DNA of 44,105 bases from Dehalococcoidales bacterium. Its GTDB lineage: Bacteria > Chloroflexota > Dehalococcoidia > Dehalococcoidales > JAFGLR01. This document shows, in pieces, positions 17,260-28,400 of this stretch. The notes beneath the pieces are model-generated. The model did no database searches and was not told where the DNA came from. It saw only the letters and a program-made list of their open reading frames with translations. Every line of letters starts with the position of its first letter. Positions within the stretch are counted from its first letter, which is position 1. The translations under genes and the position numbers were made by a program. The stretch is from the NCBI GenBank assembly GCA_016927955.1, contig JAFGLR010000164.1, positions 1 through 44,105 of the forward strand. The letters are read 5' to 3'.

Positions 17260-17324
17260 TTCGTTCCTCCTGGGCAACACTTATTGGTGTTCGTGCTAGC
17301 TATTATGAAATATTACTCCGTTCC

Positions 17325-18203
17325 TTAGCCGAATCTTCCCACTATATAGTCCTTAGTTCGCTGTTTTTCAGGCTCCTCGAAAATCTTTTCCGTTTCGCCA
17401 AATTCGATTAGCTCACCCATGTACATAAACGCTACTTTATCTGAAATCCGGCGTGCTTCCTGCATATTATGGGTCACTATTACTTGGGTATATTCACCCC
17501 TCATTTCCATTATGCTTTCTTCAAGTTTAGCGGTAGATATGGGATCGAGAGCTGAAGCGGGTTCATCAAGTAATATCACACTGGGATGAACAGCCAGACT
17601 ACGTGCAAAACAGAGTCGCTGCTGCTGGCCGATAGAAAGAGCGAAAGCATTATCATTCAACCTGTTTTTTAATTCATCCCAAAGAGCTGCTTTTTTCAAA
17701 CTTGTCTCGATTACCTCTTCAACATTCACCTTTAATTTAGTAGCTTTAATGCCGTAAAGAATATTTTCCTTGATTGATTTAGGGAAAGGATTCGGTCTTT
17801 GAAAGACCATTCCAACGCTCCGTCGTAGCAACATTTGGTCAACTTCAAAAATATTCTGTCCGTCGAGAGTTATATCGCCGCTGATCTTGCAGTTATTGGA
17901 AAACTCGCTTAAACGGTTTATACAGCGTAATAATGTCGTTTTCCCGCACCCGGATGGTCCGATTATTGCAGTAATTTTACCTGCCGGTATATCCATATTT
18001 ATTCCTTTGAGTACTTCTGTTTTGCCATAACAAAGCCTTAAATTCCTTACCTTAATCCCGTCAATATTTTCCTTTTCTCCTAGAGCAACACCGTCTAACG
18101 GCAAAGATTTTTTCATATCTTCATTATCTATAATCTTGTTTAATTTTTTTTCTTCGGCGAGCGATTTGATTAGCCTCCGCAAGATAATTTCTTTAATTGT
18201 CAC
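17325..18203 (-). CDS. pstB: Pst-1 ATPase, PstB-like with altered signature motif
   Basis: A 292-residue ABC ATPase of the phosphate family. Walker [10 protein letters not shown] (82-90), Q-loop [10 protein letters not shown], Walker B VILLDEP (209-215) and switch VTHNM are intact, and the C-terminus DYIVGRFG is typical PstB. The signature is LSIGQ (189-193) instead of LSGGQ; the second glycine is nearly invariant in working transporters, and the paralogue at 38072 has it. About 45 extra N-terminal residues precede the core. The GTG start overlaps the stop of pstA by four bases, with AGAGGTG upstream, so the three Pst-1 genes are coupled. It likely still binds ATP, but coupling may be altered. 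Confidence 0.87.
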   Translation of the reverse strand: MTIKEIILRRLIKSLAEEKKLNKIIDNEDMKKSLPLDGVALGEKENIDGIKVRNLRLCYGKTEVLKGINMDIPAGKITAIIGPSGCGKTTLLRCINRLSEFSNNCKISGDITLDGQNIFEVDQMLLRRSVGMVFQRPNPFPKSIKENILYGIKATKLKVNVEEVIETSLKKAALWDELKNRLNDNAFALSIGQQQRLCFARSLAVHPSVILLDEPASALDPISTAKLEESIMEMRGEYTQVIVTHNMQEARRISDKVAFMYMGELIEFGETEKIFEEPEKQRTKDYIVGRFG

Positions 18204-19603
18204 GCTGCACCTCTGAAATGTTTAGAAAAATGGCGTTTTAATAGCAAAGCGGAAATCCCCAGACCTAAAGTTATCATTATAAGCAATAATGCCGCGGCAA
18301 ACTCGTAGGGCCCCTCGTTTGCTCGGAACGACTGGCTTTGGTCATTCATACACTTCCAAATAAAATAGGTTAGAGACGTCGGTTGGCTGAAAGGAGTAAC
18401 CCCATGTTCTGCAGTCCCAGAAATGAACATAATGGTAGCCAAGCTGCCTGCTGCTTCAGCACAGCCGATTAGTATACCCGTTACAAGATTAGGTAGTACC
18501 CACGGTACCAGTAAGTGTGAGATAGTGTAAGTATGAGACGCACCGATTGCGAGCGAACCTTCCGTTAAATCTTTGGGTAATGAACGAATGCCTTCTTCGA
18601 CAGAACTGGCAATCACTGGTATTACTAGAAGGGAGATAACTAAGGAAGCTGTTATGAACGAACCTGTTCCCGTTACTATTTCTCCGTTTTCCATCATATA
18701 AAAACCACAAAACAGTTCGGATAACGGGGTTTGGCCTGAATACTTAACGATGCTGAATGCGGTTAGGCCTAAAACGAACACCGAAATGGCTCTGAGAGAA
18801 CTGGTAGCAAATTTGATTATGTCGGCTAGTTTGCCACTCGAATATTGGGTTACAAAAAGACCAATCCCCATCCCGATAGGAACGGCAATGACTGTCGTCA
18901 TAAGCATTAAAAGAAATGTTCCCAAGATAAACTGGCTTATCCCCGTCTGATTAATGAAATAAGTTATTGTTACCGGCCAGTCGTCTTGCCATGATCTGAC
19001 CGACCACATATGTGACATGTAAGCCGTAGTAATTGCCTCCCAGCTAAGTCCCGGCACGCCTGCTTCAATTAGTTTAAATACAAGCAAACCGTAAACCAGA
19101 AGCGTCAGGATAATCGGCAAGATAATCACCGGATATACTGCTAAATCCTGACTGTGAGGAGTAGCTCCGGCTATATAATATATAGAAAAGCACAAAGTCG
19201 GAATAGATAGTGAAAGTAGCAATATAGCGGCAAAAAAGGAACGATGGAAGGAACCGTTAATCCTTAAACCAAAGACCTCAGACGGCATCATATAAAGTAT
19301 AAATACAGCCAGAATCCCCAGCCCCCCGAGAATAACCAATTTCCATTGCCAGACGTGTTCGGTTAAACGGGTATACAATAGCAGAATAAAAGAGCTCATA
19401 ATAATCGAGAATAGAGCCGGAATAACATAATTTAGGTTCCCCAAAGCATTTTTCGAGAGTGATACACAACCTAGGATTATTCCCGATGCTGAAAGTAGTA
19501 TAGGGAAGAACAATATCAACTTTTCCCGGACACCGACGATATGTGAACCTTTTAAATGTGCCCTGGGTGCCCCTTCGCCGATATGTTGAGATTCACCTTG
19601 CAT
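18200..19603 (-). CDS. pstA: Pst-1 permease, PstA-like with four extra helices
   Basis: A 467-residue inner-membrane permease. The C-terminal 290 residues match PstA, including the EAA-type cytoplasmic loop [23 protein letters not shown]. In front lie about four additional hydrophobic helices (for example the [18 protein letters not shown] segment) not found in usual PstA proteins of about 290 residues. The ORF track starts 16 codons earlier. I prefer the ATG at 19603, which overlaps the end of pstC by 11 bases and has AGAGGAGA upstream. The extra helices could bind another membrane protein, perhaps an anchor of the cohesin assembly; that is inference. The large outer loop contains Trp-rich [10 protein letters not shown]. 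Confidence 0.85.
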   Translation of the reverse strand: MQGESQHIGEGAPRAHLKGSHIVGVREKLILFFPILLSASGIILGCVSLSKNALGNLNYVIPALFSIIMSSFILLLYTRLTEHVWQWKLVILGGLGILAVFILYMMPSEVFGLRINGSFHRSFFAAILLLSLSIPTLCFSIYYIAGATPHSQDLAVYPVIILPIILTLLVYGLLVFKLIEAGVPGLSWEAITTAYMSHMWSVRSWQDDWPVTITYFINQTGISQFILGTFLLMLMTTVIAVPIGMGIGLFVTQYSSGKLADIIKFATSSLRAISVFVLGLTAFSIVKYSGQTPLSELFCGFYMMENGEIVTGTGSFITASLVISLLVIPVIASSVEEGIRSLPKDLTEGSLAIGASHTYTISHLLVPWVLPNLVTGILIGCAEAAGSLATIMFISGTAEHGVTPFSQPTSLTYFIWKCMNDQSQSFRANEGPYEFAAALLLIMITLGLGISALLLKRHFSKHFRGAA

Positions 19604-20582
19604 CGTAGCTAAATCTCCTCTTAAACTGTTTTTGTAAGAAGTGCACGGCAACGATTACTATAATCGCCATTATTATTAAAATTAGCCCGGCCACATTAGC
19701 CATCGCATCACCCAGCGGATTCCGGTAGGCTACATCAATGCCTCCGGCGAAACCGGCGCCGGTCGCGGTAAGAGGAGGTAACCTTCGCAAAATATCGAAG
19801 AAGGGAGACGGTATATTACCCTCATAACCCAGAATAGAAGTAACGATTATCACTTCCCCCATTACTTTAAGGATTCCTAATCCGGATGCAGAAATGATAC
19901 CGCTAAACGCTCCCGGTATAGTTACATTCCAGAGAGTATGCCAGCGAGTTGCACCAAGGCCGATAGACGCTTCTTTGATATAGTTCGGTACGTTTCGAAT
20001 TGCATCTTCAAAAAGAGGAGATAAAAACGGAATCAGGAGTAGAGATAGCATAATACCGGCTAAAAGAGTCGGTTTAGATGTGCTAAGATTGCTGTACCAT
20101 GGAGGAGGTGTGCCGCTGGGTACAATATTCGGCTCGATTAGAAGTTGAAAGATAAAAACTGCCATCAAAGCATATATAACAGGGGGTATTCCGGCCAGGA
20201 TTCCGAGCAAAGCACGTATACCTTTTCCTAGAAACCCTAATGTGAACTCGGAGGATAAGATAGCCATTGCCAGCGATATTGGAGCAGCGATGACTATAGC
20301 AATTGTTACCACAATGACCGTACCCCAAATCGCTGGAATCAAACCGAATTGCCCCTTATTCGATGAATATATTCCTGATATCTGAGTAGAAAAGATGCCT
20401 TTTAACCCTATATAATCTTGCTGGTCAACTATACCATCGCGATTAAGGTCACTGGTCGGTTGTTGAAAGACTGGTTGTAAGTTTATTGACAAGCTGACAA
20501 TTATTAAGACCAGAACGCAAAGTGGTATGATAGCCAATAAAAAACATATCGATTTGGGCCATGCATCCAATAACCGTTTCAC
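19593..20582 (-). CDS. pstC: Pst-1 permease, PstC-like with an EF-hand/dockerin-type loop
   Basis: A 329-residue PstC-like permease with about six helices and the cytoplasmic EAA loop IKEASIGLGATRWHTLWNVTIPG. Between helix one and two, outside the membrane, it carries DLNRDGIVDQQD followed by YIGLKGIF. Acidic or Asn residues at positions 1, 3, 5, 9 and 12 with Gly at 6 match a calcium loop of a dockerin or EF-hand. The orthodox PstC at 39780 has no such insert. A single loop is only half a dockerin, so it may bind calcium or complete a fold with another protein. GTG start with AAGGA six bases upstream, 12 bases after the binding-protein gene. Confidence 0.87.
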   Translation of the reverse strand: MKRLLDAWPKSICFLLAIIPLCVLVLIIVSLSINLQPVFQQPTSDLNRDGIVDQQDYIGLKGIFSTQISGIYSSNKGQFGLIPAIWGTVIVVTIAIVIAAPISLAMAILSSEFTLGFLGKGIRALLGILAGIPPVIYALMAVFIFQLLIEPNIVPSGTPPPWYSNLSTSKPTLLAGIMLSLLLIPFLSPLFEDAIRNVPNYIKEASIGLGATRWHTLWNVTIPGAFSGIISASGLGILKVMGEVIIVTSILGYEGNIPSPFFDILRRLPPLTATGAGFAGGIDVAYRNPLGDAMANVAGLILIIMAIIVIVAVHFLQKQFKRRFSYDAR

Positions 20583-20594
20583 GTTTATCCTTTT

Positions 20595-21656
20595 CTATTT
20601 TAATGGCAGGAATCCGGCACTAGCCATCGCCTGCTGCCCATCTTGCGATAATATATATTCTCTAAAACGATCGGCCGGTGGAGATATTTTTTGGCGTGTT
20701 AATAAGTGAATTTTCCGGCTTAAAGGGTACGTTCCGTTATATATTGCTGTTATGTCATCCACTGGGTTAATACCTGATACAGAAACCACTGTTGCTGAGG
20801 TATGTAGCAGGGCAGTTTGGGTAACCCTTCTGGAAGCGAAACCAAGTTTAAATTCGAAAGTGTTAGTCCAAGGGGTATATGAAGTCGGAGGGTATAACCG
20901 CTGTAAAACCTGTTCTTCACTCTCGTCAAAAGGGGGTACCGATCCCGACGCTTTAAAAATACTTCTCTCGTCTAATCCCAGTTCTTGATATAAGACTGTT
21001 TGGGTATCGAATGTTCCTGGGTTCAGCATCATAGTGGTTATTAATGGCTTGGACTGGCTCAGCCATTGCCTGAAATTCGATTTGACCCCAGTATCCAAAT
21101 CGGTCAATGAGTCCCAGACATAATAATCCGGTAAATTCCACCTTTCCGGCGGATATAATAAATAGTAATTGAATATAACTTTCAGGTCTTCTGTTGTAAG
21201 GTCACGAATGCCGGGGACTTTTACTACAGGAACCCAACCGAGTGTGAAAAGGGGTTGCCCTGCTACCTTCAAAGTATCATCATCCGTCTGGAACTTCCAA
21301 AATTCTCCCCCTACATATGAGTTAAAATCGACCAGAATACATATTGCATCATATGAAATAACCGTATCTACCAAACCATTTAACTCTTCTGGCGTAGGCT
21401 CCCTGCCTAATATGACCATATCGCAGTTTCCTTTTTTAAGACCGCTAATAGGGTCGTTGGAATACTCAATGCTCGTCTCATGAAAGTTAATAGTCTCACT
21501 GATATAGTCCGGGATAACCTTTCTTTCAATTGGAGAAACGATGTCCCAAGCACCCATTATTAATAGATTGGACTGGTTGTTACATCCTCCTGGAATAACA
21601 ATTAGTAACCCCAATACAATATTAAGTATTACCGTAGAAGATATTTTTAATAACAT
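20595..21656 (-). CDS. Pst-1 substrate-binding protein, divergent PstS-like
   Basis: A 353-residue exported protein, probably a lipoprotein (hydrophobic N-terminus ending IPGGC, a weak lipobox). The overall plan is that of a type II phosphate-binding protein: GNCDMVILGREPTPEE, DAICILVD, a hinge region, then YPLSRKIHLLTRQ and a C-terminal SQDGQQAMASAGFLPL helix typical of PstS-like proteins. The canonical SGT[RT] phosphate loop is not obvious, so the ligand may be phosphate, phosphonate or something else. It is the first gene of the Pst-1 transporter (binding protein, PstC, PstA, PstB), 49 bases behind the cohesin lipoprotein. The ribosome site is weak. Confidence 0.75.
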   Translation of the reverse strand: MLLKISSTVILNIVLGLLIVIPGGCNNQSNLLIMGAWDIVSPIERKVIPDYISETINFHETSIEYSNDPISGLKKGNCDMVILGREPTPEELNGLVDTVISYDAICILVDFNSYVGGEFWKFQTDDDTLKVAGQPLFTLGWVPVVKVPGIRDLTTEDLKVIFNYYLLYPPERWNLPDYYVWDSLTDLDTGVKSNFRQWLSQSKPLITTMMLNPGTFDTQTVLYQELGLDERSIFKASGSVPPFDESEEQVLQRLYPPTSYTPWTNTFEFKLGFASRRVTQTALLHTSATVVSVSGINPVDDITAIYNGTYPLSRKIHLLTRQKISPPADRFREYILSQDGQQAMASAGFLPLK

Positions 21657-21705
21657 ATGACTTCGGTTACCGGTATTTTTACTAGGTATATTAGAAAAAT
21701 TGATA

Positions 21706-22452
21706 TTAATACCCTATTTTAATTTCTTTACTCATTACATTTGTTCCATCAAACGATTTTACATCTTTAATTGCTTTATCATATACGGATAGTATGGGCT
21801 TACTTAGGAAAAGGACAGTAGTAATTTCGTTTATTCCGGATTTCGCAGTCATTTTACACGAAAGAAGTACGCCTGATCCGGTCGCTCCGCCTATTTCCGC
21901 CTGCTGATTTTCCTCTTCCGGTGTATATCCCATCAAAGCGATCCCCATGCCCGATAAATTTCCAGGGTTTTCATTCAATGTATCTTTATCCGGCTTCATC
22001 AAAATCGTTTGGAGCCCTTTGCTATCAGAATAGCTCTTGAAAAAATCCCCCTCTTCTATTCCGTCGTATTGAAAAACAGCCGGGTCGAATTGCAGGTTAA
22101 CTTGTGCACCACGGATTATTTGATTCGTATTAACTATTATATCGATAGTAAACTCATCACCCGGGTTTATTTGTTCTTTATTTATGGAGATACTGAAGTA
22201 ATTGGGACCCGGGTCTGCCGGATTCGAAATATCGGTTCCGGTAGTGCTATTTGACGTATTTGTATTTGGGGTAGAAATACTTGTTGTGGTAGTTTTTAAA
22301 TTAGTGGCAAAACTATTATTAGAGCCATCAAGGGGTGGAGCTATATCATCAAGAGAATTTCCGGAGCACGCTGTAAATACCGGTAACAACAAACTGATAA
22401 TACCAAAGACAACTAAAAATAATTTAAATTTCTTTTCGAACCTGCGGTTCAC
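21706..22452 (-). CDS. Cohesin lipoprotein (membrane-anchored)
   Basis: A 248-residue lipoprotein: signal peptide with lipobox VFTAC, a Thr/Ser/Asn-rich linker of about 55 residues, then one cohesin-like domain (residues about 85-245) with SISINKEQINPGDEFTI, a RGAQVNLQFDPAVFQYDG core and a closing hydrophobic strand. This is how a dockerin protein would be tethered to the cytoplasmic membrane, next to the transporter encoded just downstream. The GTG start lies one base after the stop of the giant scaffold gene, with GGAGGAGA inside that gene's last codons, so the two are translationally coupled. It has no IPT or dockerin module. Confidence 0.82.
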   Translation of the reverse strand: MNRRFEKKFKLFLVVFGIISLLLPVFTACSGNSLDDIAPPLDGSNNSFATNLKTTTTSISTPNTNTSNSTTGTDISNPADPGPNYFSISINKEQINPGDEFTIDIIVNTNQIIRGAQVNLQFDPAVFQYDGIEEGDFFKSYSDSKGLQTILMKPDKDTLNENPGNLSGMGIALMGYTPEEENQQAEIGGATGSGVLLSCKMTAKSGINEITTVLFLSKPILSVYDKAIKDVKSFDGTNVMSKEIKIGY

Positions 22453-22453
22453 T

Positions 22454-25400
22454 TTATTCTCCTCCCGAATTCTTTTTAATAATGCTAATCTTGATTAAGT
22501 TGTCCGACCCCGCGCCGGGATCATATCCCAGCTTTATCCTGGTCGGCGCATCATAAGTGGCTTTCACTGGGTCTCTACCTAATACAATCCCGATTTCATT
22601 ACATTTGACATTGCCCCGGTCGATCTCAATAGTTCGCACCAGTTGTTCCTCATATCCTCCTGCTGATATATATCCGGCAATATTCACGGCCTCGTCGTTC
22701 ACAACTTCGGCTTTATACCCATTTACAACGGTGGACTCACTTTCTTCCATAAGAATATCGCTCGCCGTAGTGTGTTGAGACCTCTTTCTCCAGGCATTAT
22801 AAGTAAAAGCGATTTTTTGCCTTTTTAGAATAGCCAGGGCAATTACCGCACCTATCGCCAGTATCCCCGCTAATATCGGAACAAATGGGAAAGGAATAAA
22901 TCGGCTCAACGCAAAACTAGCATCCGATACGATGGTGAATATGCTGAAATGGTCGGTAGTCCACATAATAAGTTTTTTCTCCGTATCGACTTGAGAGCTA
23001 ATCTTTTCCCAACTTGAATTTTCTGTACTATAATAAATTACTTTCAGGTTTTTCTCCACTGCTCCCTTAGGCAAAGTATCGGGATCGTATACAACCGTAA
23101 TAGAAATAGGTGTAGAAAACTGACTACCGTCCGGAGCGAGATCATATGTCGACACTGGAATGATATCGCCACTGCTACTCTTGGATAAGCTGGCACGACT
23201 TATGCTGATTGTCTTTAACGGGTCTCCGTACTTATCCAACATTTGGGTGCCTTTCTTAATCTCAATCCTTACAGCGATTGCTCCTTCCCCATCCTGAACC
23301 TCGGTTAAGATGATATTTTCGGTAGCCACACCAGTCGTACTTACTTTACTACTGATATCGAAAACCACCGGAGTTTGTGCTGTGTTATTATTGTTATTGT
23401 CGTTATTATTGCCCTGATCGTTCGTATTTACTCCTGTTGAATTTCCTGTTGTGGTGGTTTGAGTCATAGAAGGATTACTACTGTCACTAAAAATAAACCC
23501 GGCCAGTGTAGCTGTACCGCCGGGAGTTGTGACGCTTACGTTCCCGCTGGTACCGTTACCTACAATCGCGGTAATCTGGGTACCGGAATTAACGGTAAAA
23601 CTCGTAGCCGCCGTACCACCGAACTTGACGTTGGTAGCCCCGGTAAAGTTCGTTCCAGTAATCACGATAGTGTCACCCGTTTTACCCGAAGTCGGGCTGA
23701 ACGAGGTTATCGTCGGCGCTCCGGTATTCGAAGTACTATTAAAGGTAAACCCGGCTAGAGTAGCTGTCCCGCCGGGAGTAGTTACACTCACGTTCCCGCT
23801 GGTACCGTTGCCTACAATCGCGGTAATCTGGGTACCGGAATTAACGGTAAAACTTGTAGCCGCCGTGCCGCCGAGTTTGACATTGGTAGCCCCGGTAAAG
23901 TTGGTCCCCGTAATCACGATAGTGTCACCCGTTTTACCCGAAGTCGGGCTGAACGAGGTTATCGTCGGCGCTGCTGCATTGAAAGTAAATCCGTCTTTAG
24001 TTGCTGTCCCATTGGGAGTGGTTACGCTAACGGTACCACTGGAACCGGTGCTTAGTATTGCCGTTATCTGAGTAGCGGAATCTACTGTAAAGCTAGCCGC
24101 AGCAGTGCCTCCGAAACTCACTGCTGTCGCCCCGGTAAAGTTGGTCCCCGTAATCACGATAGTGTCACCCGTTTTACCCGAAGTCGGGCTGAATGAGGTT
24201 ATATTGGGTGCGGTGGAGCTGATGGTGATATTTCCATTATTAACCGTGGCATTAATAATTGATTCACTTGTATCAGTACTGACTTTAAAATTTGACAACT
24301 CGATATTTGTGCTACCAGTAACTCCGGTCTTAGTTTTAAATTTTAAGGTTGCCAGCGTACCCGTTCCCGATAGGCCGATACTCACTCCGGCGCCGGCGTA
24401 GCTGATACCGGTAACTTTACCGTTCGTATTATCGATGACCGGTGTAGATGGAGTAAGCCAAGTACCGTCTTCCGAATCAATGTATTCCTTTAACCAGGTG
24501 TCTGCCGTGAGCGAAATATATTCCAGTTTCGTGGCATCGAAACTAATATCAGTCTGCCAGCCCAAAATAAACGGAGTAGTACTCAATATCAGTTCAACCG
24601 TAAATTCTGTGTCCGGTGCAACGCTGGTTGCAGATGGTGTAACCGTCACGGTTACATCGCTGCGCGGTGATAAAAAGGTAAATCCTGCAAAAGTACCGGT
24701 ACCTCCCGGTGTAGTTACGCTTACCGAGCCGCTCGACCCGGTATCCACAATTGCTGTTATATTCGTAGTCGAGTTGACGACGAAACTGGCAGCTGCGGTG
24801 CCGCCGAATTTAACCGATGAAACGTTTTCAAAATATTCGCCGCTAATTATTACCGTGGTTCCTTTAGCTGCAGTAGTTGGAGATACCGAACTAATTACAG
24901 GCTCCGGGTAATAAGTAAAGCCCGATTTGACTGCCGTTCCGTTGGGCGTAGTAACGAGAATATCTCCGGTGGCTCCCGAACCGACTACAGCCGTAATTTG
25001 TGTATCCGAAACCACATCCTTACTTGAGGAGGAGATACCGCCGAATTTAACTGTTGTTGCCCCGGTAAAATTCTTACCGTTAATAGTTATTGTAGTTCCC
25101 GTACCGCCGGATGACGGTGTAAATGATGTTACCACAGGCCCGCTAGCAGTACCGCTAAAGATAAATCCTCCTTTAGTTGCTGTTCCCATGGGACCACCTA
25201 CGCTTACGGTACCGGTAGAACCCTTACCCACAACTGCGGTTATCTGGCTAGAAGAGTTAACCGTAAAACTCGTTGCTAATGTAGTGCCGAAGCTAACACT
25301 GGTTGCCCCGGTAAAATTGGTACCGGTAATGGTTACCGTGTTACCGATATTGGCTGTTGTAGGTGAAAAAGATGTTATCGATGGGGCTGTGGCAGTTGTA

Positions 25401-28400
25401 GTAAAGGTAAAACCATCCTTGGTACCTGTCCCTCCATCAGGAGTAGTGACGCTTACGGAGCCACTACTTCCACGGCCAACTACTGCGGTTATTTTAGTGC
25501 TGGAGTCCACCGTAAAACTCTTTGCTTCGGTTGTTCCGAATGTAACGACTGAAGCACCGGTAAAATTTGTCCCGTTTATTACTACGGTATTGTTGTAGGT
25601 GGCTGAAGTCGGTGTAAAAGAGGTGATGGCAGGCGCGGCCGCAGTAAAGGTAAATCCTGACTTGGTTCCGGTACCGCTGGGGTTCGTAACGCTAATATCA
25701 CCGCTAGAACCCAAGCCGATAATTGCAGTAATCTGTATGTCGGAATCTACGGTAAAACTTTGTGCCGCTGTGCCCCCGAATTTTACAGCGGTGATATCGG
25801 TAAAATTACTTCCTGTAATCGTTACGGTAGTGCCGGTAGTTCCGCTTGTCGGCGTGAAAGAAGTAATCTCGGGAACTGCTCCAGCTTCTATTGTAATGGA
25901 ACCGGCTGTTAAGGTAGCCGGGGAAATTTTATAAGGTCCGGGAGTACCGTGGTCGTCACTCAAAAAAACATCAACCGGAGTGATACTCGTGCCACCTGTT
26001 ACCCCACTCTTTACCGTAAAGGTAAGCGTACATAACGTCCCCGCCCCATTTAACCCCGTGGGAACTCCCAATCCGGCGTAGGAAATACCAGTGATATGAC
26101 CGTTTGTATTATCAACAACCGGATTATATGCTTGCCAGGTACCACCGTGACTTGTGATATAGTCTTTGAGAAAGCTGCCTTCGGTAATGCCCGTATACTG
26201 TAGCTTGGTGGCGTCGAAATCGACGTTCCCCCTCCAACCCAAAAACCGCTTGGTACTGCCAACGAAATCGACCTTCAAATCTACCGTTATAGTTTCACCC
26301 GCAATAACAGTACCGGATGATGGATTTGCGGTAAAACTAATATTCGCACCGGAAGGAACAAATGCAAATCCGCCCTGCAAACTGCCCAGCGAATATGACC
26401 GACTGTCCGCTGTGCTAATGGTAATCGCACCACTATGACCGTTTCCAACTGTGGCTATAATTTGCGTATCGGTCTTACTCACTATGGTTCCGGCAGCCGA
26501 ACCGAATGTAACCGAGTTGACATTATCCAAATCGGTGCCGGTGATGGTTATTTGGTCCACCGCGTCGCCATAGGCCGGAGAGAATGTGGTTATCGAGAGA
26601 GGGATAAAGCTAAATCCGGTTTTCGTAGCAGTCCCGGCAGCGGTAGTTACTGCCACACAGCTTCCCGTACCTGTTCCGTTCAATACAGCGACAATCTGGG
26701 TATCGGTATTATTGGTAATCGTCGCCGCGGTGCCGCTTTCTCCGGATAATTTTGAGCCTATTTTTACAGTGGTGGCGCCTGCCAGATTGGAACCGCTTAT
26801 CGTAATTGTGTCGTTATATTGTCCCGAAGACGGACTGATTGCAGTTATTACCGGAGCGGTGGCGGTAACGCTGTAGGTAAACCCTTCTTTCGAAGCTATA
26901 CCTCCTGGAGTTTCCACCGAAACTGGGCCACTTGAACCATTACCCAATATTGCGGTTATCTGAGTTGCCGAATCTATATTAAAACTTGCTACCACAGTAC
27001 TGCCGACGGTAACTCCGGTAGCTCCGATAAGGTTAGTTCCGGTGATTACTAGTGTGGTGCCCGAACTTCCGTTGGTAGGAGTGAATGACGTAATGGATGG
27101 GGCTGGAATAAAGGCAAATCCCGGCAGGACACCAATCCCGTTATTGGTAGTTACTCTAACATCTCCGGTGGTTCCGTTACCAACCACAGCCGTGATTTGG
27201 GAGTCACAATTGAACGTATAGCTGGCCGCAGCTATGCCACCAATACTTACCCCCGTCACCCCGGTAAAATGTAATCCGAATATTGTTATTTTAGTGCCGT
27301 TCCCACCTGATTTACTACCCAGTTTATTAATGACCGAGGTTATTGCAGGTGCTGTTGCCGGACTACTATAAGTAAATCCATCTTTAGCAGATATGCCCCC
27401 AGAAGTTTCTACCGTGATTGCTCCACTCGACCCATTACCCAGAACAGCTGTAATTTGGGTGTTGGAATTAACCGAAAAGGTAGCAGCGGCAGTTCCCCCG
27501 AAACTCACCATCGTCGTCCCGGTGAGATTAGTCCCGGTGATCACGATAGAATCTCCACTGCCACCTGAGGTTGGTGTAAAGGAGGTGATAGTGGGTGCCG
27601 GTGCATTTGGGTTTGCTATATAGGTAAATCCGGTCTTAGTCCCGGTTCCACCGGATGTTGTAACGCTGACCGTTCCGCTGGAACCGCCGCCTAATACTGC
27701 CGTGATTTGTGTAGCGGAGTTAACGGTAAAGCTTTGTGCCGGCGTCCCGCCGAAGCTTACGGCGGTGGCCCCGATCAGACCCGTACCGGAAATAACTATG
27801 GAGTCGCCCAATTGACCCGATGTCGGACTAAAAGACATTATCGTCGGTACCGGAACAGCCCCGGTCGATACTGTAGCCGTAACAACGGTGGCGTTTATTA
27901 TCTGGGCGGCCTGTTCGTCACTGATCTTAACGTTAGTCGGTTTAATAATAGTGTCACCGGTCGCCCCGGTTTTAACCTCGAATGTAAGAGTGCAGAGGGT
28001 TCCCTGACCGGTCTGTCCAGTACTAATACCGAGACTGGAACCGCCTAAACTTACCTTACCTGTCGCATTATCGATCATTGCTTGCACCGGGAAATAGTTG
28101 CCTCCACGTCCCGTCACGAAATCACTAAACCATGTCCCTTGTTCCGCCGCAGTGCAGGTCAGTTTCGTCGGGTCGAATAATATATCACTCTGCCAGCCTA
28201 AGAATGCAACTGATGTATTAAGGTCCAGATTCACGGTAAATGTATCACCCGGGTCGGCACTGGTACCAGAAGGAGTTGCAGTGAGCGTGATATCGCTCCT
28301 CGGAGCCAAATAGGTGAATCCGGTAGCTGTGGCCGTACCCCCCGGTGTGGTCACACTTACCGTGCCGCTCGAGCCTTCTCCCACGACGGCAGTAATCTGG

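Noticed and set aside
23539-24200. Short direct repeats considered as a CRISPR array
   Set aside because: The repeats are about 240-250 bp apart, in frame and part of IPT modules; there are no unique spacers of CRISPR size and no cas genes.
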